Below are positions 52,001 through 61,800 of a DNA stretch of 64,000 nt, piece after piece. Position numbers and translations under genes: made by a program. Position 1 is the stretch's first letter. Each line of letters starts with the position of its first letter. The stretch is taken from the NCBI GenBank assembly GCA_001662425.1, contig BDDC01000092.1, positions 52,762 to 116,761 of the forward strand. Reading direction: 5' to 3'. Below the pieces are notes generated by a model. The model ran no database searches. It had not been told where the DNA came from and worked only from the letters and a program-made list of their open reading frames with translations. This DNA is from Chlamydomonas sphaeroides (lineage: Eukaryota; Chlorophyta; Chlorophyceae; Chlamydomonadales; Chlamydomonadaceae).

Positions 52001-53595
52001 CCAGGCGCCAACATGCAGTTCTACAGCCGCGGCGTGATCTCCACCTGCTGCGAGGGCCTCAACCACGGCGTGCTGGCGGTGGGCTACAATGTCACGGGCG
52101 CGCTGCCCACGGGCGAGCTGGCGGGCGGCGAGGGCGAGAGCTACTGGATCGTGAAGAACAGCTGGGGCGCGGGCTGGGGCGAGGAGGTGAGGCGGGAGGA
52201 AGGCGAGGGCTGGGGCGAGGGCAGGCCGTATGTCAGCAGCTGTGCGTACTGGATGGGGTCGCCCGCCGGCTGGCGCAGCGCTCCCTCGTGCTGCTACCCT
52301 GCCCCTACTCACTGGTGCAACCCTCCCTTGTGCTGCTCCCCTGCCCCTACTTACTGGTGCAATCCTCGTGCTGCTACCCTGCCCCTACTCACTGGTGCAA
52401 TCCTCGTGCTGCTCCCCTGCGCCCGTGCGCCACCGTTCTCGGCTTACCATAACCCTGGCGCGCCCTCCCCCCTCCTCCCATTCCCCTGCCCCTCTCCTCA
52501 GGGCTACTTCCGCCTCAAGCTGGGCACCGGCGGCAAGGGTTTGTGCGGCATCGCCTCGGCCGCCTCCTACCCCGTCAAGAGCTCACCCAACAAGCCCGTG
52601 CCCGAGGTGCGGGAGGGGCGTGCACGACGGCCTCCGCCGGTCCAGACCGCCTGCCGCGCCTGCTGGCCGGCTGCCTCCCGCCGCTGTACCTGCTTATGGC
52701 CCCGTGCATCTCGGGAGCCCCACGCATGGCGTCATGTTGCTTTGCTGCTGCTGCTGCAGATGTGCGACATGTTTGGCTGGACCGAGTGCCCCGTGGGCAA
52801 CTCATGCTCCTGCTCCTTCTCGCTCTTCGGCTTCCTGTGCCTCTGGTGCGTGGCCGCCGCACCCCGCCCCCTGCGCCTTTGCCAGCAGCCCGCGTTCGAC
52901 GACCCAGAGCGGCCTGGCTACACGGACCTGGTCCAGCCAGCGCGGCTATCAGAGGGTGCTGGGTGGGGCGCGGACGCGCTCGGCGCCCGCCCTCAGCCCC
53001 CACTCCCGCTGCATCGCGCCCCCGCTCCCCGCAGGCACGACTGCTGCCCTCTGGCCGGCGGCGTCACCTGCCGCGACCTGCAGCACTGCTGTCCCTCCGG
53101 CACCACCTGCGACGACCGCCAGGGCGTGTGCATTAGGTGCGCTGCGGCCTTACCTGCCTGCCAGCCTGGGTGCATGGCGCGCAGCCCCGGCGTGCACCCC
53201 TGCCCTCCACGGCCCACACCTCGCCCTGCCTGCCTGTGAGCCGGCAGAGGGCCCCTTTGTCGGTGCCTCCTCTCCCCCTCATGCTCCCTGGGGGCTGCGC
53301 TTCTCGCTCGTCCGCTCCGCCCCACGCGCCCCTACTGACTGGGCTGCGCTCCCTGTCTGCCCGCAGCTCGGACGGCGCCGCCTCGGTGCCCTGGACCGAC
53401 AAGACCAAGGCCTCGGTGGCAATGTCGCGCTACGCCGCGGCGCAGCAGGCCGAGCAGGAGCGGCTGGCGGCCTACAGCGAGGCGGTGGGCGAGGTGGCCG
53501 CCGAGGAGGCCGCGGAGGAGGAGGCGCAGGCGGGCGAGGAGGGCGGTGTGCTGGTCGTGGGCGGCGAGGGCAAGGAGGCGCTGGCACAGGAGTGA
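49056..53595 (+). CDS. Papain-family cysteine protease with granulin domain
   Basis: Fourteen exons: 49056-49163, 49282-49350, 49535-49615, 49818-49909, 50261-50357, 50546-50675, 50918-50997, 51223-51290, 51657-51757, 52005-52186, 52502-52606, 52760-52845, 53035-53136, 53367-53595; all in phase, 509 aa. A signal peptide (MAACTRLLLLAALAGLAAVG) leads into an inhibitor prodomain (LNEFADLTWEEF). The mature C1A domain starts near PAMDWRDKGAV. The catalytic Cys is about 159 (CGSCWAFS), His 296 (GLNHGVLAVGY) and Asn 327 (VKNSWGAGWG). A Cys-rich granulin domain follows (about 372-434: CPVGNSC, HDCCPL, HCCPSGTTC), as in plant RD21 proteases of the vacuole/lysosome. After it comes an extra tail of about 75 residues rich in Ala and Glu, which RD21 lacks. 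The enzyme is probably secreted or vacuolar and self-processed. Confidence 0.93.
49956..49987 (-). repeat. Dispersed intronic motif B, inverted copy
   Basis: Minus strand GGAGGTTCGCAACTAGTTCG then TTACTCCC; closest to the copy at 14857-14886. It lies in the protease intron 4, antisense to the gene. Confidence 0.7.
50779..50813 (+). repeat. Decayed copy of protease exon 6 end
   Basis: Reads TEQQLIDLETSG against SEQQLVDCDTG at the exon 6 end (50645-50678); GAGCAGCAGCT is identical. The offset is about 135 bases into the intron. Confidence 0.75.
52284..52420. repeat. Roughly 39-bp tandem repeat in protease intron 10
   Basis: About 3.5 units of CTCGTGCTGCTACCCTGCCC plus CTACTCACTGGTGCAAT in the intron 52187-52501. 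Confidence 0.95.
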
Positions 53596-53945
53596 GCTTG
53601 GGGCGGCTCGCTGTGGTGGCACTGAGCGGCGGCGTTCCTGGGCGGCGCGCTATGGCTGGGCGGTGTTGTTATGCAGGATGTGGGTGACTGCGTTACTGCT
53701 TTGTACATTATGACGTGTGTTGGCCTGTAGCTGGCATGGAGCATGTGCTGTGGAGCAAGGCGTGTGTGTGTGTTTTGCTGCCGATCCCCGGCCTGTGTCC
53801 TGCGGCTTGTGCCTTTTGCTGTTGCATGTATGTGTTGTCGTCCGCTGCTGTTGTGACGCACAGTCTGCATGCGCTGCCGTCTGGCGGCCGCAGTATTGCG
53901 CAGGCGTGTGCTCTATGCGGGCGCCTGCCCGCACACAGCCGCGCG

Positions 53946-53950
53946 TGTAA
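53946..53950 (+). terminator. TGTAA poly(A) signal of the protease gene
   Basis: First TGTAA seen after the stop at 53595, giving a 3' UTR of about 360 bases. Confidence 0.6.
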
Positions 53951-54584
53951 TCACCGAGCTGCTCTTGGTTGGTGTGAGGAGAAGGGTGTGAGGAGAAGAG
54001 AAAGCAAGCCATATTGCGGCCAGCCGCAACGTCGGGGGGCTGGCGGCCCACAAAGTAGCCGCGCAGACAGCACGCCGGCTCGCCGGGACGCGCGTGGTGG
54101 CGGTCGAGGGGGGGGAACCCTGGGCGGTCCTGGTGGCGGTGGCGCCGCCAGGCTTGAGCTTAAGAGGCAGCTAAGGAGGCACCTAAGCAAGACATTTGTT
54201 TTGTTGGAATGAGAAGGAAGACAGGGATGTCTTGTGCAGGGGCTCCCCTGACAACACGCAGGGTTCCGACAGGCCAGCAGATGTGTAGCGGGTCGGGGGC
54301 GCAGTCAAGAGCGGGCCAAGCTGTCGTGGCCACGTGGCTCATTGTGAAATGGATGTCGCGAAGGGTAGAGCGTGGGCCTGAACACAGGGGCATCCTCTGT
54401 TCGAATGTGGTTGGGCCCATGTTAACACGGCAGGGCACGGCGGGTAGGGGCGGGCGCTGGGCGGGTGAGGAGGGGGAGCCGCGTGCGGTTTGCCCTTCGC
54501 CCCTCCGCACGGGCACATGGACGGTCTAAAGAGGTCGCACACAGTGCATTCGAAGATGCATGTAGATGCAAGTGGCTAACAATC
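53951..54584. other. Intergenic region upstream of the Nudix gene
   Basis: 634 bp with no supported gene. It must hold the promoter and 5' UTR of the Nudix gene. No element recognised. Confidence 0.4.
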
Positions 54585-57500
54585 ATGGCTATGCGTGGCC
54601 TTAGTGCAGTTGCGATTGCGACCTGCCTCGCAGCAGGCGCTGCAGCTACGTACTGGACGTTCTCGCGGCGGCAGCGCAAACAAGGCACATGTGGCCATTC
54701 CGCAGTCAGCGCGCTGACCAAGACATGCGACACAAGCATCAACAACCCAACGTGCGCGCCCTCTCCCCGCCACACGGTGGTGACTGTCGGCGTCAACCCC
54801 GCCAGCCCCCTTGACGCCGCCCGGCGCTCCGTGGCGAGCGGTTTCCGCACGCTATCGCTGCCCTCGGGCGCCGAGCCCGGGGCCGTGGCGGATGCCGTGG
54901 CAGTCCGCCATCCCGATGGAACGCTCGACACCAGCCACTTCGTGGTCCTGCTGCTAACCGCCAGCGCTGCCCGCCCCTCGGAGCTCGCTGAGTCACCAGC
55001 TATCCACGGCATCCACGGCGTCAGCCCTAGCCCAGCGGACGGCGCTAGCAGCCAACGCGCCTTTGGCAAGTCAACAGGCAAGGCTGCCGACATGCTCGGC
55101 TGACACGGCAGGAGAACCGCAGTCGGCCATGCCCTCCAGGCGAACCACATGCAAGCATATTGCGGAGCATGCGCAGGCGCATGAGCACACCTCCCTCCCG
55201 CCCGCTGTGGGTCCCTGCCCGCGGCGCCCGTGCAGAGGCGGCGCTGGCGCAGGCGCGGGCGGCCCGTGCGGCGTGCCCGCACGCCTTCATCGCGATGTGG
55301 CACCCACTCGCCGTGGAGGTCAGAGCAGAGCACGGGGCCTGGCTCGCACCCGGGGATCCAGCACGTCCGATGGGGCTAGCTGTCAAGTTGCCGCTTTGGG
55401 TGCCGATGCCCCTTCCAGCCATAACCCATGGCCGTCCCCTCGCTCTGGCAGCCGTCCCGTTTGCTGCCGGCGCCAACCGCCGGCCTCCCTCCCTGTCTGA
55501 CCGGACCCTGCTGCCTCTGCTGCCTCTGCTGCCCCTGCTGCCCGTCCTGCCCCTGCTGCCCCCCAGGACGCGGCCCTCCGCATCTCGTCCTTCGCTGCGG
55601 GGGCTAACATGGTCACCTGCTTCGGGCCGCATGTGGAGGAGGCGCTGGGCCACATCGCCAGCATGGGTGGGGCAGCGTGCTGGCGCCTACAGTGCTGCGG
55701 GGCAAGGCGGGGCGGGAAGACCCACGGGATGGCCCCCCATGGTGCTTGAGGGGCAAGGCGGTGCGGGAAGACCTACAGCATGGCCACCCATGTGGCCCCA
55801 GCTCTGGCCCCAGCTCTGGACTCCGCCCTCCCCCGCCCCCACCCCGCTCAGCCTGCAGCGACACCCACCCGACCCACGGCCTCCCGCTGCAGGCCGCTCC
55901 GCGCCACGCGCCGCGACCGCACCCGCCGCCAACGGCTCCGCTGCCGCCGTGCCCGTCGCGGCCGCCTCGACCGCCTCCGCCTCCTCCGCCGTCGCGACGG
56001 CCTGGGGGCTGTGCTCCTGCGCTTGGTGCGGCCAGTCGGGGCTCAGCGCGGATGAGCTGTGGCGCCACCAGCCGCTGTACCACATCTACGAGGAGAACCG
56101 CAACCACGTGCCGTGCGAGGCGTGCGGCGCCATGACCGAGAACCTGGCGGTGAGGTGGGCGGGCCGAGGACGGGAGGAGGAGGGCCTGCAGCAGGCGCAC
56201 GTGGCGTCAAGCTGGCGCTTGGGTGGATGGCTGCGGTTGTATGTGCAAGCTGCATTGTAACACTGCAGGCGTGAGCAGCCCCGCGGGGGGTGTAACGCTG
56301 CAAAGAAGGCGCCACCTACGGAATAGAGCACACGTGAAGCATGCCGGGGGCGATGCCGTACCGTGCCGCGCCAACGAAGCAGCTGAGCACATGCGAGGCA
56401 GGCATCGGCACGCCACTTCCCCTGCCGTCGCCCCCTCCCTCCAGGTGCATATCCACGAGGCCCACTGGCCGGGCGGCCCGCGGCCCGAGCAGCGACGCAT
56501 GCTTGGCGCTGCCGTGATCGTGCACCGGCGGAGCGACAACAAGTTCCTCATGGTACCTGGCTGGTGCCGGATATGTGTAGTTTTGTGCCGTAGTTGTTCT
56601 GGGGACAAACCCGCGTGGTTGTGCAGCTGTCCTGGGGACACATCCGCTGCCGGCGTCCCGGCCCCCAAGCCGGAGCCTGCGACCCGAGGCCTGTAGCCGC
56701 CTGCTGCCGGCAACCCCGGTGTGTCTGCCCAGCCGCAACATGCGTTGCAGCGCCGCCTGTGCCGACCGCAGGGACCCGACCAACGCACCGTCCCGCCACA
56801 CACACACGCGCCCCTTGCCCAACCTGGCACCGCAGGTGCAGGAGTTTGCGGCGCAGGGCTTCTGGCTGCCGGGCGGCTGCAGCGACGAGGGCGAGACGCT
56901 GCGAGGCACTGCGGTGCGCGGGGGCCGCATGGGCCGCATGCATGTGACTGCGGCGGCCCTGTGCGGCCCTATGTGCGATGCGCTGCGAGGCCCAGTGGGG
57001 TCCTCCCACGCAGTGCCACCAGAGACCAGACCCGGGGTCTCTGCCGCGCCTGCTGCTCTCTGCCTGCTTGCGGGTCTCGGCTGCGCCAGCAGCGGCGGTG
57101 CGCAGCAGGCGGCCGCAGGCAGCGCGCTCTCCGCCTGCTGAGCTAGCCAGGGTCAGCCGGGTGCAGGGGGCCTGCCGCGCCGCCCGGGGCACGAGCGAGC
57201 ACACTCGCAGCACGCGCTAATGCTGATGCCGCTGGTGGGACGTGCCTTGCTCCGCAGCTGCGCGAGTGCGAGGAGGAGGCGGGCGTGGAGGTGGAGCTGC
57301 AGGGCCTTGTGGAGGTGGGGCCCGGGCGCCTGTTGTGGATCGTGAATGTGCGTGTTTGTGCGTGTTTGCGCTAATGTCGTGCATCGCGGGCCAGACCGTG
57401 GGCCGCAGGGCCCGGTGGCAGGGGTGGCAGCGGTCCTGCCGTGAACCGAGGGAGATGCCGTGCTGTGGCCCAGCAACGGCACGGCAGGGGCCGCCGCCAA

Positions 57501-58168
57501 CGGCGTCCGCGCTCGCGCTCGTTGGGATGCCCGCCACACCCTGTGCCTTGCCCGAGTGCTCACTAGCTCGCGCCTCCCTCGGTACCTCCCCCGCTGCTGC
57601 CCTGCCCTGTGGGGCAGGTGGCTCATACGTTGGATACGGCCACGGGGGCGCCAAACTGGCGGCTGGTGGTGCGTCGGGGGCAGGGGCGTGGCCGCATCAG
57701 CGGCGGGTCGGGGGCAGCGGGTCGGGCGCAGCTGTCGCAGCGGTTGTCGGCAAGTGTGCGCTGGCCATGTTCTACCGCCTTGCTGCGCTGCATTAGTAAT
57801 CCCGGCAACGCCATGCCTTGTCCCGTGGCAGACATTCTACGCGAGTCTGAAGGACGAGACCGCCTGCCCCAAAACGGTGGGGCGGGGAGCGCCAGGCGGG
57901 ACGGGACACCCGTGGCCCACCTCTGCCAGGTCTTGACCCATCGATTTCATGGCTCGAGCGTTCGCCCCTGCCCCCGCGCGAACCTCAGGCGCCGTGCTTC
58001 GAGTCCGCGGGCGCGTGCTGGGTGTCGGCAGAGGAGCTGGAGCGCATACCGCTGCGCAGTCCACGCCTGCCAACAACTTGGTACCCCTTCTTCGCGGCCG
58101 GGGGTCAGCCGAAGCCGCTCGCTATGCCCGAGGAGTTTGCGCACCTATTCCCTGACATCAGCTTCTGA
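54585..58168 (+). CDS. Nudix hydrolase with zinc fingers and N-terminal anchor
   Basis: Ten-exon model: 54585-55069, 55177-55318, 55567-55666, 55893-56149, 56445-56552, 56836-56913, 57258-57314, 57618-57668, 57832-57876, 57989-58168; in phase, 500 aa. The first junction (AA|GTCAAC) is weak; other joins are firm. The N-terminus has a hydrophobic anchor or targeting segment (LSAVAIATCLAAGAAATYW). Residues about 65-230 look like an alternating strand/helix domain (HTVVTVGVNPAS, HFVVLLLTAS, HAFIAMWHPLAVE, FAAGANMVTCFG) that I do not recognise. Next are two Cys/His clusters (CAWCG..H....H and CEACG..H.H...H). The Nudix domain (about 330-470) has a perfect Nudix box: G378-x5-E384-x7-R392-E-C-E-E-E-A-G-V. 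Nudix enzymes cleave nucleoside diphosphates linked to another group; the substrate here is unknown. Confidence 0.82.
55699..55794. repeat. Two-copy tandem repeat in Nudix intron 3
   Basis: GGGGCAAGGCGGGGCGGGAA then GACCCACGGGATGGCC recurs 52 bases later with few changes. Confidence 0.9.
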
Positions 58169-58820
58169 ATTCTAAAGCATCTCGCGGGCATTCATGAGCT
58201 CTGAGTCCTTCGCGAGCGTTAGTTGTCGGATGTCGTCGTCGCAGGTTGGGAGTGTCCAGCAGCGGAGGCAGCGAGTGTATGGTGGAACCTGAGGCACTGG
58301 AAGGTACAGCAAGTACTGTGATGTGAGGCGACCGGGTTCATATCGCTAGCGGAGCAGAGGGTAGGTGCCCCGAGGCGGAAGGGCGGGCAGGGAGCCTGGC
58401 AGGCCGTATCAGGACGGTTTTCGGGTTTGGTGGGCGAACAGCGTTGCAACTCGCCGCCAATGATCTGAAATTGCCCCGTACGCGGTGGTGGTAATGGTGC
58501 GAGGAAGCCGGGTAGGCACGCCAGTGCCACCAGGTGCCACGGGAACGGGCAACAGGGGAGCGCCTGGACCGCAAACGCGTTGCGATAGATAGGTCTTGTC
58601 AATGGCTTCACTACCAGCTTCGAGTGGCTTTCAAGGGCGAGGCGACAAGGGGGCGGGAAGTCGCGTAGCCTTGCGCCCATGCCATGCCATAAGGGAACAA
58701 TAACCGGCGTTACCCCGATGCGTCCGCACTACAGGGCCATATCTAACGGCATAATCAGAGAGCGAAAGATACAAATCAGAAGGTCGTCCTCACTTGACCC
58801 CCAAAGTAACACACGCAAAG
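58169..58820. other. Intergenic region between Nudix and VASt-B
   Basis: 652 bp, less GC-rich than the genes. It must contain the Nudix 3' UTR and the VASt-B promoter, but no TGTAA or TATA element is clear. Confidence 0.4.
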
Positions 58821-61800
58821 ATGTTGAAGCGCGTCGTTGCGATGCGAATGGACGACACGGACTATTCTGTCCTAGCCAGCGACGCGCTGCGCGATGGCGA
58901 CGGCGGCGAGCTGGAGGTGCGACAAGAACTCAGAGTTGCATGCTCCCTGCAAGGATGCGTTCATCGTCGCTTCACGAAAGCTAATCGACATCCTTCTGCC
59001 TGTGTAGGGCATTGGGCGTGCTCCCAAAGTCGCCGCGCTGTCGCTGCCCGATGCTGGCTCGCTCGATGAGATGCTAGGTGCCAGCAGCCACTCCGCACCA
59101 GCCATGGACCGCCCGGCGCGAAGCAACGCCCAGGTGCGCAAACGACTCGCTGCGACCTTGCAGCGCCAGTAACCCCCGTCCGACTGCCACCGCCTCTGCC
59201 GGACCACCGTCCCCTGCGCCTGTTGCCTGCAGGGTTTCAGCCACTGGCTCAACTCGGACCACTTTGTGTGCGTCAACGTGTCTGAGGCCATCGGCCTGGT
59301 GGCCGGCAGCACGATGCCGGGCGCCACCTGCGACCCCTTCGTGCGTGTCGTCGTCCAGCGGCCGGGGGCCAACGGCGAGAAGATCGTCCTGGCTGAGGCC
59401 GAGACCCGCGTCGTGCTCAAGGCCCGCAACCCGGTACGCACGCACGGCCTCTCTGCAAAGTGCCAACCCCACCCACCCAGAAGCAGGCCAAGGGGATGCG
59501 CCAGGCTGCCCATGCAACGGCCACTACGCGCCGCCCCCTGACGCCGTCCTAACCCTGCCTTGCCCCGCCTGCCGCCTGCCGCGCCCGTCGCCCGACATCA
59601 CAGCTGTGGGAGGAGTGGTGAGTGAAGGGGGCTGCGTCTCGGGCTTTTGGTCGGTTTCGGGTTTCCACTGGAGTGCGATGCCACGTTCCCGCTGCATGCC
59701 TTGCGCCGACCGCTGCAGCCCCTGGCTCCCCTGCTCCCCACGCCCTGCCTCCCCTGCTCCCACCCCGCCCACCAGCCTGCCCTTCCCGCTCGACCACGCC
59801 ACCGAGGACACCATTATCAAGCTCGAAATCCTGGACAAGGACATTGGCCACTTCAACAGGTGCGTGGCAGGTGCCGCATCGGCCGTGCTTCGTCAGGCTT
59901 TGTCATGCCCCCTCAACTGCCGCCCCCCACATGCATTGCAGCTCCCGACACCTCCCCCACCATCACTCACCATCACTCACCATCACTCGCTCTTTCCCGA
60001 CCACGCCTGCTGCGGGCCTCCCCCTGCTCGGCGAATTGCAACTGGTTCGTTGTATCACATGGCGTACCCCCTCCCTTGCGGCGCAGCTTCTGCGGCATGG
60101 TGACCTTGGACCTGGCGGAGGCGCTGCGGATGAACAAGCTGGGCCAGGAGAAGCGCTTCACGTGAGCATCGCGAGCTTCTGACAGCATGTGGCTTGCCTT
60201 GCTGTCACCAGAGCGCTGCTGCTGTTACCAGAATGCTGCTGCGGTCGCCGGCCGCGTGGGGCACAGCACTGAGGCCCTCTTGTTGCGGCGGTTGTGGGTG
60301 TTTGGCCGCCTGCGGCTGCGCCGTGCGTGCTTTTTGACGGCGGTGGTTGCCCTGCGGGCTGCCCGCCTTGCAGCATGCCGCTCAAGGACCGCTCCGGCTC
60401 CGGCCTGCGCTCGGGGCAGCTGTCGTTTGGCGTGTCCATCCTGGCCAAGCAGCAGTACAAGGAGGTACGGCAGTTTGCGTACTACGGTACGGCGCATGCA
60501 GTCGCGCGGCACGGGTGTACGGACGGGGAACTTGCGGTGGGAGCGGGTGCGCACCTCACTGGGCGCTTCCTCACGGCCCACCGCCTGCCCTGTCTGTCGC
60601 CCGTGCCGGCCTCGCTCCCGCCTCTCCCACAGATGCGCGCCGTGCTGACCGACATCCAGGTGCGAGGGGGTTCCGGCCATGACGCCTGCGCGCCTCTGGG
60701 GCCTACCGAGGCGCCCGGGGCCACGTCCTGTGGCCTGCGCACAGACGTGCAGATGGCCTTCCCCCCCCCATGACGCCCACCCTGCGCTGCGCACGTTCCC
60801 TTGCAACCTCCGGCACCCGCTCGCACCCCGGCATAAGGTTCTTTCCAATCATGGCCCATCTTCTTCTCGCATCCCCTCCTCCTCTCCTCCCCTCCTTCCT
60901 GCCTGCCTGCTCCCCTAACGGTACACCCAGGACCCCGACAAGGTGCACGACCAGCTGCGCAACTACCGCCTGCACCTCAAGGTGCATCGCTTCCGCGGCC
61001 TGGCGGCGCCGCTCTCCAACGGCATCACCGAGATCACGTGAGCGTTGCGGCTGGAGCGGGGGTGCTTCGGTGCGGGAGCGCTTTGGGGCGCCCACGGTGG
61101 CAAGCGAATGTGCATGTGCGATCCGCGCCTTCCCCTTCCGTGCCTGAACCTGCCTGTGCCCTTTCCGGGTCCTCTGACATGCACCCATCGCAGGCTGTGC
61201 GCCTTTGACAGCCGGCAGCCGCTCAACTGCCAGATGCACGGCGGCGAGGCCGACCCGCGGGACGTCGAGCTGGCCATCCCGCTGGGCCGTGCCTTCAAGG
61301 AGGGCGCGGGCATCAAGGGCGCCAAGAAGCGGCTCGAGGTGCGGGGATTGGTTGGGCTGGAGGCTGGGGGCTGCGGCAGGATCGCAGGAATGAGGCGGGT
61401 CGGGGCCGGTTGGGGCAGATCGTGGGGGGTGTCGGGGAGGGGGAAAGGGTAGGGGGTACGGAACAGACGGTAGGGGCTGGGTTTGGAGGCGGATTGCAGG
61501 ATGGCGTAGGCGAAAGCAGCAGGGCCCATGCCCACGGCGCACCGGGGCGTACGACACCATGCGCGCGCGTCAGCATGCGCCTGTCCTCACCCTCCTCGCC
61601 TCTCGCCGCCCCTTCCCCCCTCCCCGCCGCTCGCCCCGCCCTCCCTGCAGTTCGGCGACATCCGCATCGAGCTGCTCAACAGCAAGAAGACGCTGGCCAA
61701 GACCCAGATCCCCATCTGGGACGTCCCCTTCAAGGCCGACGTGGACGCGGGCACCGCGCAGCCCGAGCTGCCGCCGCCCACGCCCTCGACCCCGGCCAGC

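Noticed and set aside
54340..54420. tRNA-like T-loop word GTTCGAAT near 54400
   Set aside because: The flanking bases do not pair into a T stem and no D arm or acceptor stem is present.
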